Below, in pieces: positions 17,484 through 26,089 of a DNA stretch of 64,000 nucleotides. Origin of the DNA: JACPRL01 sp035573715 (lineage in GTDB: Bacteria > Acidobacteriota > Terriglobia > Acidiferrales > 2-02-FULL-67-57); NCBI GenBank assembly GCA_035573715.1, contig DATLZZ010000014.1:60284-124283 (forward strand), written 5' to 3'. Below the pieces are notes generated by a model, which had not been told where the DNA came from, searched no databases, and was given only the letters and a program-made list of their open reading frames with translations. Positions within the stretch are counted from its first letter, which is position 1. Each line of letters begins with the position of its first letter. A program made the translations under genes and the position numbers.

Positions 17484-18374
17484 ATGAACATCCAGAAAGT
17501 CGGCGTGGTGGGTTGCGGTCTGATGGGCTCGGGCATCGCCCAGGTCGTCGCGATGAATGGCTTCCATGTCGTGGTGCGCGAGGTCAACGACGCCCTACTC
17601 GACAAGGGCTTCGCGGGCATCGAAAAGAGCCTTTCCAAATTCGTCGAGAAAAACCAGCTCAGCGAGGTCGAAAAGCAGAACACCCTGGCGCGGATGAAGC
17701 GCACCACCGCCGTCAGCGACCTCAAGGACTGCGACCTCGTCATCGAAGCCATCACCGAAAACCCCAAGCTCAAGAAGGAGCTCTTCGCCGAGCTCGACCA
17801 GCTCTGTCCCAAGCACACCATTCTGGCGTCTAACACCTCGTCCATATCCATCACCGAGATGGCTGCCGCCACTCAGCGCCCCGAGCGCTTCATCGGGCTG
17901 CACTTCATGAACCCGGTGCCGCTGATGAAGCTGGTGGAAGTGATTCGGACGATTCAGACCAGCGACGAGGTGTTCGAAACCGGCGTGCAGTTCGCCGAGC
18001 GGCTGGGCAAAGTGCCGGTGCGGACGTGGGACCGGGTGGGGTTCATCGTCAACCGCCTGCTCGTCCCCTACCTGCTCGACGCCATCCGCGCTCTCGAAAA
18101 CGGCTTCGGCTCCATCCCCGACATCGACAAGTCGATCCACCTCGGACTCAACCATCCCATGGGGCCCTTCACCCTGCTCGATTTCGTCGGCCTCGACACC
18201 ACGCTGTTTATCGCCGAAATCATGTTCGAGGAGTACCGCGAGCCGCGCTTCGCGCCCCCGCCGCTGCTCAAGCGCCTGGTGACCGCGGGCTGGAACGGTC
18301 GCAAGTCCGGCCGCGGCTTCTACGACTACTCGGATCCCAAGAACCCCAAGCCCATGGATCTGCGTTTGGTTTGA
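17484..18374 (+). CDS. 3-hydroxybutyryl-CoA dehydrogenase
   Basis: 296 residues. The N-terminal Rossmann motif VGVVGCGLMGSGIAQ binds NAD(P); SNTSSISITEMA and GLHFMNPVPLMKLVEVI carry the family's catalytic Ser/His region; the C-terminal helical domain has HPMGPFTLLDFVGLD. It oxidises 3-hydroxyacyl-CoA or reduces acetoacetyl-CoA. AGGAGG precedes the ATG. Position between thiolase and enoyl-CoA hydratase genes supports the same pathway. Length is typical of stand-alone Hbd. Confidence 0.94.
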   Translation: MNIQKVGVVGCGLMGSGIAQVVAMNGFHVVVREVNDALLDKGFAGIEKSLSKFVEKNQLSEVEKQNTLARMKRTTAVSDLKDCDLVIEAITENPKLKKELFAELDQLCPKHTILASNTSSISITEMAAATQRPERFIGLHFMNPVPLMKLVEVIRTIQTSDEVFETGVQFAERLGKVPVRTWDRVGFIVNRLLVPYLLDAIRALENGFGSIPDIDKSIHLGLNHPMGPFTLLDFVGLDTTLFIAEIMFEEYREPRFAPPPLLKRLVTAGWNGRKSGRGFYDYSDPKNPKPMDLRLV

Positions 18375-18375
18375 T

Positions 18376-18403
18376 CAGCCACAGAGACACAGAGGATACA
18401 GAG
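18376..18403 (+). repeat. ACAGAG-type tandem tract
   Basis: CAGCCACAGAGACACAGAGG followed by ATACAGAG fills the 29-nt gap between the dehydrogenase and enoyl-CoA hydratase genes and ends at the ATG, where AGAGG may serve as the ribosome binding site. Confidence 0.55.
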
Positions 18404-19186
18404 ATGGCTTACGAAAACATTTTGTATGAAAAGCGCGACGCTGTTGCTTTCATCACCATCAGCCGGCCGAAAGTGCTTAACGCGCTCAACCGGCGGACGC
18501 TGGAAGAGCTCGACGATTGCATTCGCGACTTCCACGCCGACGACTCGTTGCGCGCCGCCATTCTCACTGGCGCGGGCGAAAAGTCCTTCGTCGCCGGCGC
18601 CGACATCAACGAGCTCGCCGTGCTCTCGCCCGTCAACGGCCGCGACTACGGCCTCTTCGGCCAGTCGGTGCTGGACCGCATTGAGCGCGGTTCTAAGCCC
18701 GTCATTGCCGCCGTCAACGGATTCGCGCTCGGCGGCGGCTGTGAGCTGGCGATGGCCTGCCACCTGCGACTCGCCAGCGACAACGCCAAGCTCGGCCAGC
18801 CCGAGGTCAAGCTCGGGCTGATTCCCGGCTACGGCGGCACGCAGCGGCTCTCACGCCTGGTCGGCAAAGGCCGCGCCCTGCAACTGGTGCTGATCGGCGA
18901 CCCGATTCCCGCCGACGAGGCCTATCGCATCGGCTTGGTCAACGCCGTCGTGCCTGCGGCTGAGCTGCTCGCCACCGCCGAAACCTGGGCGAGGAAGATT
19001 GCCGCCAACGCTCCGCTCGCCATCCGCTTCGCCATCGAAGCCGTCAACCACGGCCTGGAGATGACGCTGCCCGAAGGGCTCTACCTCGAGGCCACGCTCT
19101 TCAGCCTCTGCGCCACCACCGAAGACATGAAGGAAGGCACCAAGGCATTCCTGGAGAAGCGCCCGGCCAAGTTCGTCGGCAAATAG
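18404..19186 (+). CDS. Enoyl-CoA hydratase (crotonase family)
   Basis: 260 residues. The oxyanion-hole segments are SFVAGADINEL and NGFALGGGCELAMACH; both catalytic glutamates of hydratases are present, in GGGCELA and in GQPEVKLGLIPGYGGTQR. It hydrates trans-2-enoyl-CoA to 3-hydroxyacyl-CoA. The start is ATG 18404; no other in-frame start lies between it and the upstream stop. Third gene of the thiolase/dehydrogenase/hydratase set. Confidence 0.94.
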   Translation: MAYENILYEKRDAVAFITISRPKVLNALNRRTLEELDDCIRDFHADDSLRAAILTGAGEKSFVAGADINELAVLSPVNGRDYGLFGQSVLDRIERGSKPVIAAVNGFALGGGCELAMACHLRLASDNAKLGQPEVKLGLIPGYGGTQRLSRLVGKGRALQLVLIGDPIPADEAYRIGLVNAVVPAAELLATAETWARKIAANAPLAIRFAIEAVNHGLEMTLPEGLYLEATLFSLCATTEDMKEGTKAFLEKRPAKFVGK

Positions 19187-19229
19187 TTTTTCTTCGTGTC
19201 TTCGTGTCTTTATGGCTAAATAAGGGCCA

Positions 19230-19712
19230 ATGCCAACCGAACGAAAAGGCGAGCTAGCGGCGAAGGGGTTGCGCTTTGCGATTGTCGTCAGCCGCTTCAA
19301 CAGCTTCATCACCGAGCGGCTGCTGACGGGCGCGCTCGACACTCTCTCGCGCGCCGGCGCCGACGACCGCCGCATCGAAGTGGTGCGCGTGCCGGGCTCG
19401 TTCGAGATTCCCGTCACCGCCAAGGCGCTGGCGCAGAGCGGCCGCTTCGACGCCATCATTACGCTCGGCTGCATCATCCGCGGCGAGACCCAGCACTTCG
19501 ACTACATCAGCGCCGAAGTTACCCGCGGCATCCAGCTCGCCGCGCTCGAGACCGGCGTGCCCATGGCCTTCGGCGTCCTCACCACCCACACGCTCGAGCA
19601 GGCCGTCGACCGCGCCGGCGCCAAGAGCGGCAACAAAGGCGCCGAAGTGGCGCTCGCCGCCATCGAAATGGCCAACCTGCTGCGCAACACCCGCCGCGGC
19701 AAGAAACGCTGA
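19230..19712 (+). CDS. ribH: 6,7-dimethyl-8-ribityllumazine synthase
   Basis: 160 residues. RibH condenses 5-amino-6-ribitylaminouracil with dihydroxybutanone phosphate in riboflavin synthesis and usually forms icosahedral shells. Motifs: IVVSRFNSFITERLL, RVPGSFEIPVTAKAL, GCIIRGETQHFDYI (catalytic His), PMAFGVLTTHTLEQA and the C-terminal KGAEVALAAIEMANL. Length is normal. nusB follows after a repeat-filled gap, the common ribH-nusB order. Confidence 0.96.
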   Translation: MPTERKGELAAKGLRFAIVVSRFNSFITERLLTGALDTLSRAGADDRRIEVVRVPGSFEIPVTAKALAQSGRFDAIITLGCIIRGETQHFDYISAEVTRGIQLAALETGVPMAFGVLTTHTLEQAVDRAGAKSGNKGAEVALAAIEMANLLRNTRRGKKR

Positions 19713-19767
19713 TCCCCACCTCCGAGCCCGGTGGCACCTGCCACCGGAACTTGAGCGATGAGTGAAT

Positions 19768-19865
19768 GTCGCTTCGGTCTGACCACCTCCGCCACGGCCT
19801 TCGGCAGAGCGGTACCTGAATTGGGGGCACATACTGACGGCGGGGTTGAAACCCCGCCCTTCCCT
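19768..19865. repeat. About 95-bp dispersed repeat, copy A
   Basis: The block opens GTCGCTTCGGTCTG, continues with CCTCCGCCACGGC and TTCGGCAG, and ends in the palindrome GGCGGGGTTGAAACCCCGCC followed by CTTCCC. The same modules in the same order occur at 30356-30451 and, more diverged, at 38469-38551. Confidence 0.75.
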
Positions 19866-19875
19866 CAAACGACCT

Positions 19876-19913
19876 TCACTTATCTGTGTTCATCCGTGTT
19901 CATCTGTGGTTAC
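19876..19913 (-). repeat. ACAGATG-type tandem tract
   Basis: Read on the minus strand this is AACCACAGATG, AACACGGATG, AACACAGATAAG: three 10-nt units. It overlaps the upstream part of the nusB promoter. Confidence 0.6.
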
Positions 19914-19916
19914 ACT
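19911..19916 (+). promoter_or_regulatory. -10 box of nusB
   Basis: TACACT lies 9 nt before the nusB ATG at 19926, and no Shine-Dalgarno is seen, suggesting a leaderless nusB transcript. The -35 region falls in the tandem tract. Confidence 0.4.
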
Positions 19917-19925
19917 GTTTTTCCT

Positions 19926-20330
19926 ATGAGTAGCCGCCGCAAAGCCCGCGAGTGCGCGCTGCAACTCCTCTACCAATGGGAAGGCGACCGCCCCGAGCCC
20001 GCCTCGCTGCTGGCAGAGTTCTGGAAGGGCCGCGACGAGCCCGCCGCCACGCGCAAGTTCGCCGAGCAGCTTTTTCTCGGTGCCGTCGCCGCCCTCGATG
20101 AAATCGACCCGCTCATCGCCGCCCACTCCGAGCACTGGAAGCTCGAGCGCATGGCCGCCATCGACCGCAGCTTGCTCCGCCTCGCGGTCTACGAGATGCG
20201 GACGCGCGCCGACGTCTCCCCCGCCGTGGTCATCAACGAGGCGCTCGAAATCGCTCGGCGCTTTTCTTCCGCCGACTCGGTCGAGTTCATCAACGGCGTC
20301 CTTGACGCCATCCGCAAAGCAAAGGTATAG
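19926..20330 (+). CDS. nusB: Transcription antitermination factor NusB
   Basis: 134 residues, all helical. Family signatures are RRKARECALQLLYQWE at the N-terminus and ERMAAIDRSLLRLAVYEM, then PAVVINEALEIARRFSSADSVEFINGVLD. NusB binds boxA RNA together with NusE (S10) and promotes rRNA antitermination. The start at 19926 gives the family N-terminus; the frame extends further upstream only through the repeat. A small membrane protein gene follows after 9 nt. Confidence 0.95.
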   Translation: MSSRRKARECALQLLYQWEGDRPEPASLLAEFWKGRDEPAATRKFAEQLFLGAVAALDEIDPLIAAHSEHWKLERMAAIDRSLLRLAVYEMRTRADVSPAVVINEALEIARRFSSADSVEFINGVLDAIRKAKV

Positions 20331-20339
20331 AAAGCGGCC

Positions 20340-20618
20340 ATGAAAACCGACTGGATGACGCGCGAACAATTCGACTGGTGGCTGGACAACGTGGCGGCGC
20401 CCGACGCGCCGCTGCGCTGGTTCGCCCGCTTTCAGATGGCGGGCCCGGCGGCCTGGGCCGTGGCGGTGGTGAAGTACCTGGGGCTGGTCGTCTGGGCGTC
20501 GGCCTTCATCTGGGTTTGGTTCACGCTCTTCACGTTGCTGTTCCTGTATGAGGGCCTGGGGCTCGCGCCCTGGGCGCGCTCCAGCGGCCCGCCGCCCGCC
20601 CCCGCCAAGCACGGCTAA
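20340..20618 (+). CDS. Small membrane protein of unknown function
   Basis: 92 residues, Trp-rich N-terminus (DWMTREQFDWWLDN) followed by two hydrophobic stretches (about 34-62 together, possibly one hairpin) and a short Pro-rich end. I recognise no family. The gene starts 9 nt after nusB in the same direction, so it is probably co-transcribed. It ends just before a pair of GC palindromes. Confidence 0.6.
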   Translation: MKTDWMTREQFDWWLDNVAAPDAPLRWFARFQMAGPAAWAVAVVKYLGLVVWASAFIWVWFTLFTLLFLYEGLGLAPWARSSGPPPAPAKHG

Positions 20619-20632
20619 CGCAATCAACCCCG

Positions 20633-20698
20633 TAGCCCCCAGGCTCCTGCCTGGGGGAATCGAAGTCGGTTTTCCCCGAGGCGGGAGCCTCGGGGCTA
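20633..20698. repeat. Paired palindromes flanked by inverted TAGCCCC
   Basis: CCCCAGGC-TCCT-GCCTGGGG (20637-20656) and CCCCGAGGC-GGGA-GCCTCGGGG (20674-20695) are two strong hairpins bounded by TAGCCCC and GGGGCTA. This looks like a mobile REP-type pair lying between convergent genes; it may also serve as a bidirectional transcription barrier. Confidence 0.75.
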
Positions 20699-20718
20699 TG
20701 GAAAATGAACAAAGACGT

Positions 20719-21765
20719 CTATTGCTGAATGCGGGAGACCATCGCCAACGGCTCGCCTTTGCTGATGGGCGGCGTGGCGATGACGTAGTTCACCATCCCC
20801 GCGAACGGCGCGTGGATCTCCGCCAGCTTGTTGCCGAAGAAATCGGTCAGCGTGCCAAGCAGCGCGCCTTCCGCCACCGTGTAGCCGGGTTTGGTCGCGG
20901 CGTAGAAGATGCCGGTCTCCGGGCTGCGCAGGACTTCGCTCTTGTCGAGCCAGACCACGGCCGCCGTCCGCTGCGGCTCGCCCGGCACCATCTTGAAATG
21001 CTTCAGTAGGTTCAGCGCCCCGCGCTCCGCCAGCCCCACCCATTCCGGCGTCGTCTCTCCGACGGAGCCGGTCTCGGTGGTAATGGCGGGCTTGCCGCGG
21101 CGCAGCGCGGTGTTGTCGGTATAGACCGACGCCTGCGGGTCGGCGGGCCGGTCACCCTCGGCATTGATTACGATATGGTCGAGCCCGAAGGCGAGGGCCA
21201 TCTGGCGGGAGCGCTCGTCGAGTTCGGCGTTGCCGGTCTTCGACCAGTAGAGGTACGGCCGCAAGGCCTCGTTGCCGTCGCCGCAGTGCAGGTCGGCCAC
21301 CGCGTCGGCGCGCTCGATGACCTCCTGGGTAATCGTGTAGGCGATGCGCTCGCTCACCGTGCCGTCGGCTTTGCCGGGATAGACGCGGTTGAGGTTCTTG
21401 CCGTCAATCGGGCTGTAGTAAATCGTGCGCCCGAGGAACGACGGCAGGTTGGCGATGTGCACGATGATGACCGTGCCCGAGAGTTGCGCCGCGTCAATCT
21501 GCGCCGGCAGCCGCTGCAGCGCGAGGATGGGCGCGTACTCGTAGCCGTGCGTGCCGGCGATGAGCGCCAGCACCGGCCCCGACTTGGCGCCGTGAATCAC
21601 CGTAACCGGAATGCGCGTTCCCGCATCCACGCCCGCCGGCACTTCGAGGAATCCCGCAACCCTTTCTCCCGGCTTCGCGGTTAGCGCCCCTAACGTGAAC
21701 GGCTCGGCCGACTCGGCACTCCCAGTCGCCGCCAACAGCACTAGGACAAGCACAAGGCGTCTCAT
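20719..21765 (-). CDS. Succinylglutamate desuccinylase/aspartoacylase family protein, exported
   Basis: 348 residues with an N-terminal signal peptide (LVLVLVLLAATGSAESA). The M14-like zinc site is recognisable: AGTHGYEYAPILAL (HxxE) and the later His in DLHCGDGNEA; NLNRVYPG follows as in AstE/AspA. The C-terminal 90 residues form a lipoyl-like beta domain (GIFYAATKPGYTVAEGALLG). It should hydrolyse an N-acyl amide; the substrate is unknown and a periplasmic location is predicted. Its ATG overlaps the stop of the upstream hotdog gene by 4 nt. Confidence 0.86.
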   Translation of the reverse strand: MRRLVLVLVLLAATGSAESAEPFTLGALTAKPGERVAGFLEVPAGVDAGTRIPVTVIHGAKSGPVLALIAGTHGYEYAPILALQRLPAQIDAAQLSGTVIIVHIANLPSFLGRTIYYSPIDGKNLNRVYPGKADGTVSERIAYTITQEVIERADAVADLHCGDGNEALRPYLYWSKTGNAELDERSRQMALAFGLDHIVINAEGDRPADPQASVYTDNTALRRGKPAITTETGSVGETTPEWVGLAERGALNLLKHFKMVPGEPQRTAAVVWLDKSEVLRSPETGIFYAATKPGYTVAEGALLGTLTDFFGNKLAEIHAPFAGMVNYVIATPPISKGEPLAMVSRIQQ

Positions 21766-22235
21766 GACTGCCCTCCTTCAGGCTTCTTCCGCGCAATGTA
21801 GATAACTTTCTCAACCGAAGCGTGCACGGTGCCTTCGGCATCCGTCAGGTCGACGGTGTAGACGCGATCGATGGAGCGCTTGCCGTCGAGCTCGCGGCGA
21901 ATGGCCTCCAGCTCGGCATCGTCCAGCCTGAAGCGCGCGTAGAGGGTGGAGCGGCCGGGCTTGCGGAAGCGAATCGTCGCCGCCTTGTCCCACACCACAT
22001 ACTCCGGCCCCAGGTTGCGGATGAGCATCACCATATAGAACGGGTCGACCGCGCCGTAGATGCTGCCGCCGTAGATGGTGCCGACGTAGTTCCGGGTGCG
22101 CCAGTTGAGCGGCAGCCGCACTCGCACTTCGCGGAAGTCTTCGCTGGCGTATTCAATACGCGCGCCGGTGCCGCGCAGCGCCGGAAAAAAGTTCCAGCGC
22201 CAGCGCAGCAGCCGGCTTTTCCACGATTCTCCCAC
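21762..22235 (-). CDS. Hotdog-fold protein, DUF4442/thioesterase-like
   Basis: About 157 residues from a GTG at 22235. The features RVRLPLNWRTRNYVGTIYGGSIYGAVDPFYMVML and the following VWDKAATIRFRKPGRSTLYA fit the DUF4442 branch of hotdog thioesterases, with the central helix beginning GGSIYGA. Acyl-CoA or acyl-ACP thioesterase activity is possible but unproven. The GTG start lies 9 nt after the phosphohexomutase stop; a longer frame upstream would overlap that gene deeply and lacks homology. It overlaps the downstream aspartoacylase gene by ATGA. Confidence 0.78.
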   Translation of the reverse strand: MGESWKSRLLRWRWNFFPALRGTGARIEYASEDFREVRVRLPLNWRTRNYVGTIYGGSIYGAVDPFYMVMLIRNLGPEYVVWDKAATIRFRKPGRSTLYARFRLDDAELEAIRRELDGKRSIDRVYTVDLTDAEGTVHASVEKVIYIARKKPEGGQS

Positions 22236-22243
22236 AGCAGGCT

Positions 22244-23692
22244 TCAGGCGGTGCGGACGAGGTCGACCACAGCCGCCACGATGCGATCGGTGAGCTCGAC
22301 GTCGGGCGACTCGGCGTAGATGCGCAGCACCGGCTCGGTGCCCGAAGCCCGCGCCAGCACCCAACCGGCGTTAAGCAGGTAAAACTTGATGCCGTCCAGG
22401 TCGTCGCGCCCCACCACGATCTTGTCGGCAATCTTCCGCAGGCTGTCGTCCGCCAGGCGCGCCAGCGCCCGCTGCTTCTGCGGCGGGTCGAGGTGCAGGT
22501 CGACCCGGCAGTAGTGCAGCGGGCCGAAGTCGCGCTGCAGCGCCTCGACGCAGTCGGCCAGCGGCTGGCCTTCGACCGCGATGATCTCCGCCAGCAGCAG
22601 CGAAATCAGCAGCCCATCGCGCTCCGGCAGGTGCGGCCGGATGCCGATGCCGCCGCTCTCTTCGCCGCCGATGAGCAGGTCGCGCTCCAGCATCAGCTCG
22701 GCGATGTGCTTGAAGCCGATGGGCGTCTCTTCGCACGGCAGGCCGTACTTCTCCGCCATGCGGTCCACCATTTTGCTCACCGAAAAGGTTTTGGCCACGC
22801 CGCCGGTCAGCCCGCGGCGTTCGACCAGATGGCGGAAGATCAGGCAGAAAATCTTGTGCGGGTCGACGTAGCGGCCGTTGGCGTCGAAGGCGCCGACGCG
22901 GTCGGCGTCGCCGTCAGTGGCCAGCCCAGCGTCGCAGTCGTTCTCCAGCACCGCGGCGCGGAGCGGCCCGAGGTTGGCCTCCATGGGCTCGGGCTGAGTG
23001 CCGCCGAAGAGCGGGTCGCGCGCCCCGCGCACTTCCAAGCAGGTGATGCCGCGCTCTTCCAGCAGCGCGCGCAGGTAGCCGCTGCCGGCGCCGTGCATGG
23101 GATCAATCGCCAGGCGCAGGCCGGCATCGGCGATGCGGTTGAGGTCGGCGAGCTCGGCCAGCCGCGCCAGATAAGCGGGCTTCAAGTCGACGGTTTCGAT
23201 GAGGCGCGGCTGCGGCGCAATGCGCGGGAGGCGCTTGGGGTCGGCGAGCAGTCGCTCTACCTCGCGCACCGTGCGCGGGGACGCCGAGCCGCCGTAGCCG
23301 GCTTTGAGCTTGATACCCAGCCACTCCGGCGGATTGTGGCTCGCCGTCAGCATGATGCCCGCGGCCGCGGCGTGGTGCCGCACGGCATAGGAGAGCGCCG
23401 GCGTGGGCGTCGATGCCGAAGCCAGCTTGACGTCCACGCCCACCGAGGTCAGTACTTCGGCCACGCGCCGCGCGAACCGGTCGGCGGAAAAACGCGTGTC
23501 GTAGCCGACGAAAACGCCCTTGCGCAGGTCTTCGAACTCGACCAGGTAGCGTGCCAGGGCCCGCGCCACCAGGTCGAGATTGTCGCGGTTGAAGTCGCGG
23601 GCGATGACCCCTCGCCACCCGTCCGTTCCGAAATGGATGGCGGGTGCCGCCGCGCCCTTCCGCTTGCGCTTCGTCTTTCGAGTGGGGCTCAC
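22244..23692 (-). CDS. Phosphoglucomutase/phosphomannomutase family protein
   Basis: 482 residues from a GTG that overlaps the upstream manC-type stop (GTGA). Alpha-D-phosphohexomutase motifs: catalytic Ser118 in TASHNPPEW, metal loop DGDADR, sugar loop GGEESGG and phosphate-binding RASGTEP. It interconverts hexose 1- and 6-phosphates. Being coupled to a mannose-1-phosphate guanylyltransferase, mannose phosphate is a reasonable substrate, leading to GDP-mannose; the FGTDGWRG N-terminus also occurs in phosphoglucomutases, so specificity stays open. Confidence 0.93.
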   Translation of the reverse strand: MSPTRKTKRKRKGAAAPAIHFGTDGWRGVIARDFNRDNLDLVARALARYLVEFEDLRKGVFVGYDTRFSADRFARRVAEVLTSVGVDVKLASASTPTPALSYAVRHHAAAAGIMLTASHNPPEWLGIKLKAGYGGSASPRTVREVERLLADPKRLPRIAPQPRLIETVDLKPAYLARLAELADLNRIADAGLRLAIDPMHGAGSGYLRALLEERGITCLEVRGARDPLFGGTQPEPMEANLGPLRAAVLENDCDAGLATDGDADRVGAFDANGRYVDPHKIFCLIFRHLVERRGLTGGVAKTFSVSKMVDRMAEKYGLPCEETPIGFKHIAELMLERDLLIGGEESGGIGIRPHLPERDGLLISLLLAEIIAVEGQPLADCVEALQRDFGPLHYCRVDLHLDPPQKQRALARLADDSLRKIADKIVVGRDDLDGIKFYLLNAGWVLARASGTEPVLRIYAESPDVELTDRIVAAVVDLVRTA

Positions 23693-24762
23693 AGGAGTCG
23701 GCGCAGCTTCTTCCTTTCGAGATAGTGTACGACTTTCCCTACGTCCTGCGCGCTGGTGCGCGAGCAAACCAGCAGCGCGTCCGACGTCTCCACGACAATC
23801 AGGTTGCTCACACCCAGCGCAGCGACGAACTTGTCTTTTGCCTCGATCAGCGTACCCCGGGCGTCAAGCACGAAGTGCGCCGGGGGGAACTGGTTTTCGC
23901 CCCTGGTCTTCGCCCGCCAATCGTAAACCGCGCTCCAGGTGCCGAGGTCGCTCCAGCCCATCTCGGCGGAAATCATCCGCGCTCGGCCCGCGGCTGCGGC
24001 CGGCTCGGCGAGCGCGTAGTCAACCGAAATGTTTTGCAGCCGCGCATAGGCGCGCCGCAAAGCAGCCCCCGTCGAGAGCCTCTGCATGGCGATGTGCGTT
24101 GCGGGCAGGTGGCGGTGCAGCAGATCGTTGAAAGTGCTCAGCCGCCAAAAGAACATCCCTGAGTTCCAGTAGTAGCGCTCGGTGGCGAGGTAGCGAGCCG
24201 CGGTAGCCGGCCCCGGCTTCTCTGTGAAGCGCCGCGCAACAAAGACTTGCTGGCCGCCGGCGCGCCGCAGCGCACGCCCACGCTCGATGTAGCCGTAACC
24301 GGTGTGCGCGTGCGTGGGCGGGATGCCGAGCACGACCATTACGTCTTCGGCCGCTGCCGTGGCCAGCGCGGCGCGTGCAATGCGCAGAAACCGTGCTTCA
24401 TCGCGAATCGCGTGATCGGCCGGAAAAACTCCAAGCACGGCCTCCCCGCGCAGCTCCCGGCGAATGTGAGCGGCGGCCAGCGCAATGGCCGCCGCCGTGT
24501 TGCGGCCCATCGGCTCGAGCAGCAGCCGGCCGGCGGGCACGCGCGGCAACTGTTGTCGGAGCAGGCGCCGGTGTTCGGCGTTGCCGACCACATAGATGCG
24601 GGAAGGCGGAAAGAGCCGCAAAAGGCGGCGATAGGTCTGTTGCAGCAGCGACTCCTTTCCGGTCAGGGCGAGAAACTGCTTGGGCTTGGCCCGGCGGCTG
24701 AGCGGCCAGAAGCGCGTGCCGTAGCCGCCGGCCATCAGGATAGCGTACGCCGGGAGTTTCAT
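23689..24762 (-). CDS. manC: Mannose-1-phosphate guanylyltransferase
   Basis: 357 residues. Nucleotidyltransferase signatures: ILMAGGYGTRFWPLSR (GTP loop), KPKQFLALTG, EPMGRNTAAAIALAA, FPADHAI and YYWNSGMFFWR. The C-terminal cupin isomerase domain of bifunctional enzymes is absent, so this is the monofunctional type producing GDP-mannose. The start at 24762 (MKLPAYAILMAGG) is preferred; a Shine-Dalgarno-like AGAGAGA is nearby. It heads the minus-strand group with the mutase, hotdog and aspartoacylase genes. Confidence 0.94.
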   Translation of the reverse strand: MKLPAYAILMAGGYGTRFWPLSRRAKPKQFLALTGKESLLQQTYRRLLRLFPPSRIYVVGNAEHRRLLRQQLPRVPAGRLLLEPMGRNTAAAIALAAAHIRRELRGEAVLGVFPADHAIRDEARFLRIARAALATAAAEDVMVVLGIPPTHAHTGYGYIERGRALRRAGGQQVFVARRFTEKPGPATAARYLATERYYWNSGMFFWRLSTFNDLLHRHLPATHIAMQRLSTGAALRRAYARLQNISVDYALAEPAAAAGRARMISAEMGWSDLGTWSAVYDWRAKTRGENQFPPAHFVLDARGTLIEAKDKFVAALGVSNLIVVETSDALLVCSRTSAQDVGKVVHYLERKKLRRLL

Positions 24763-24777
24763 AAGAGAGAAGAATGA

Positions 24778-24860
24778 AACCACAGATGCACACAGATGCA
24801 CACAGATTTTTCGAACCGCGCACTGCAGAGACGCAGAGGCCGCAGAGAACTACGCAGAAA
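24778..24860. repeat. ACAGATG and GCAGAG tandem tracts
   Basis: AAACCACAGATGCACACAGA and a second CACACAGAT unit (24778-24810) are followed by TGCAGAGACGCAGAGGCCG and ACTACGCAGAAAAG (24823-24860), which runs into the 3' end of the aminotransferase gene. Both unit types recur in other gaps of the window. Confidence 0.6.
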
Positions 24861-26043
24861 AGAACTGTGTGAGGCGGCGGAGGCCTTCTTCGATGCGATC
24901 CATCGAAGTGGCGTAGGAGAGGCGGAAGTGGTGCTCGGTGCCGAAGGCCTCGCCGGGGACGACGGCGATGCGCGCGTCGTCGAGCAGGCGCCGCGCCAGC
25001 TCACCCGAACTGCGCACGCCGGCGCGCTCCATCCAGTTGCGCGCGTTGGGGTAAACGTAGAACGCGCCCTGCGGCGCGGTGCAGGAAAGCGAAGGGATGG
25101 CGCGTAGACCTTCTAACACGCGGGCGCGGCGACGGGCGTACTCCGCCAGCATCGTCTTCACTGGCTCCATCGGACCGGTGAGGGCCGCCAGCGCCGCCTT
25201 CTGCGCGATGGAGGTCGGATTCGAGGTTGAGTGGCTTTGCAGGCGCGTGATGGCCTGCGCAATGGGCTCGGGCGCCAGCACGTAGCCGATGCGCCAGCCG
25301 GTCATGGAGAAAGTCTTGGAGAGCGAGCCGACGACGATGGTGTGCGCCTTGGAGTCGGGGAGCGAGGCCACGCTGTAAGGCGCGCCGTCATAAACGAAGT
25401 GGGAGTAGCACTCGTCGGAAAGCAGCCAGGCGCCGCGGCGCCGGCAGAGCGCCACGATGCGCTCAAACTCGCCCGGGTCGATGACGGCGCCGGAGGGATT
25501 GCAAGGCGAATTCAGGATAACGACGCGCGCGCCGTCCACCCAGCCCCGCTCGACATCGGCGGCGGTGAGCTTGAAACCGTTGGTTTCGTCGGTCGGCACC
25601 GCCACCGGCCGCCCGCCGAGGTAGTTCACAATCTCGGGGAAGCTGACCCAGTAGGGCGCGGGAATCAGCACCGGGTCACTGCGACTGACGAGCGCGCTCA
25701 GCGCTTCGAAAACACCGTGCTTGCCGCCGACGGTGACCACGCACTCGCGGGGCTCGTAGCCGGACTGTAGCTCGCGGGCGTGCCACTCGCAGATCGCCTT
25801 GCGCAGCGCGGGGATGCCGGGTGTGGGCGTGTACTTGGTGAAGTTTTCTTCCAGAGCGCGGACGGCGGCCTGCTTGATGTGGTCGGGCGTGGGGAAGTCG
25901 GGCTCGCCGGGGCCGAAGTCGACGACGTCAACGCCCTGGGCGCGCAGGCGCTCGGCGTCCTGGAGGACGGCAAGCGTGGCCGAGGCGCCGATGCGATTCA
26001 CGCGCTCGGCGAGCTTGATGGTTTCAGCGACCGAATCGCCCAT
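24850..26043 (-). CDS. Class I/II pyridoxal phosphate aminotransferase, aspartate aminotransferase-like
   Basis: 397 residues. PLP-enzyme fold type I motifs: FGPGEPDFPTPDHI, NSPCNPSGAV, the DECYSHFVY Asp/Tyr region, the PLP Lys in VGSLSKTFSMTGWRIGY, and the C-terminal Arg in HHFRLSYATS. This subgroup (bacterial AspB-like, class Ib) transaminates aspartate and often prephenate or other acids. The start at 26043 is the only one giving the full N-terminus. The M14 carboxypeptidase gene ends upstream, so co-transcription is possible. Confidence 0.92.
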   Translation of the reverse strand: MGDSVAETIKLAERVNRIGASATLAVLQDAERLRAQGVDVVDFGPGEPDFPTPDHIKQAAVRALEENFTKYTPTPGIPALRKAICEWHARELQSGYEPRECVVTVGGKHGVFEALSALVSRSDPVLIPAPYWVSFPEIVNYLGGRPVAVPTDETNGFKLTAADVERGWVDGARVVILNSPCNPSGAVIDPGEFERIVALCRRRGAWLLSDECYSHFVYDGAPYSVASLPDSKAHTIVVGSLSKTFSMTGWRIGYVLAPEPIAQAITRLQSHSTSNPTSIAQKAALAALTGPMEPVKTMLAEYARRRARVLEGLRAIPSLSCTAPQGAFYVYPNARNWMERAGVRSSGELARRLLDDARIAVVPGEAFGTEHHFRLSYATSMDRIEEGLRRLTQFFSA

Positions 26044-26089
26044 GAAGAATCGTCAGACTAACGCACTCGCGCGGCGAATTCAATCGCCC

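Noticed and set aside
24778..24860. Short tandem tracts considered as a CRISPR array
   Set aside because: Units are 9-11 nt and lack regular 30-40 nt spacers; there are no cas genes.
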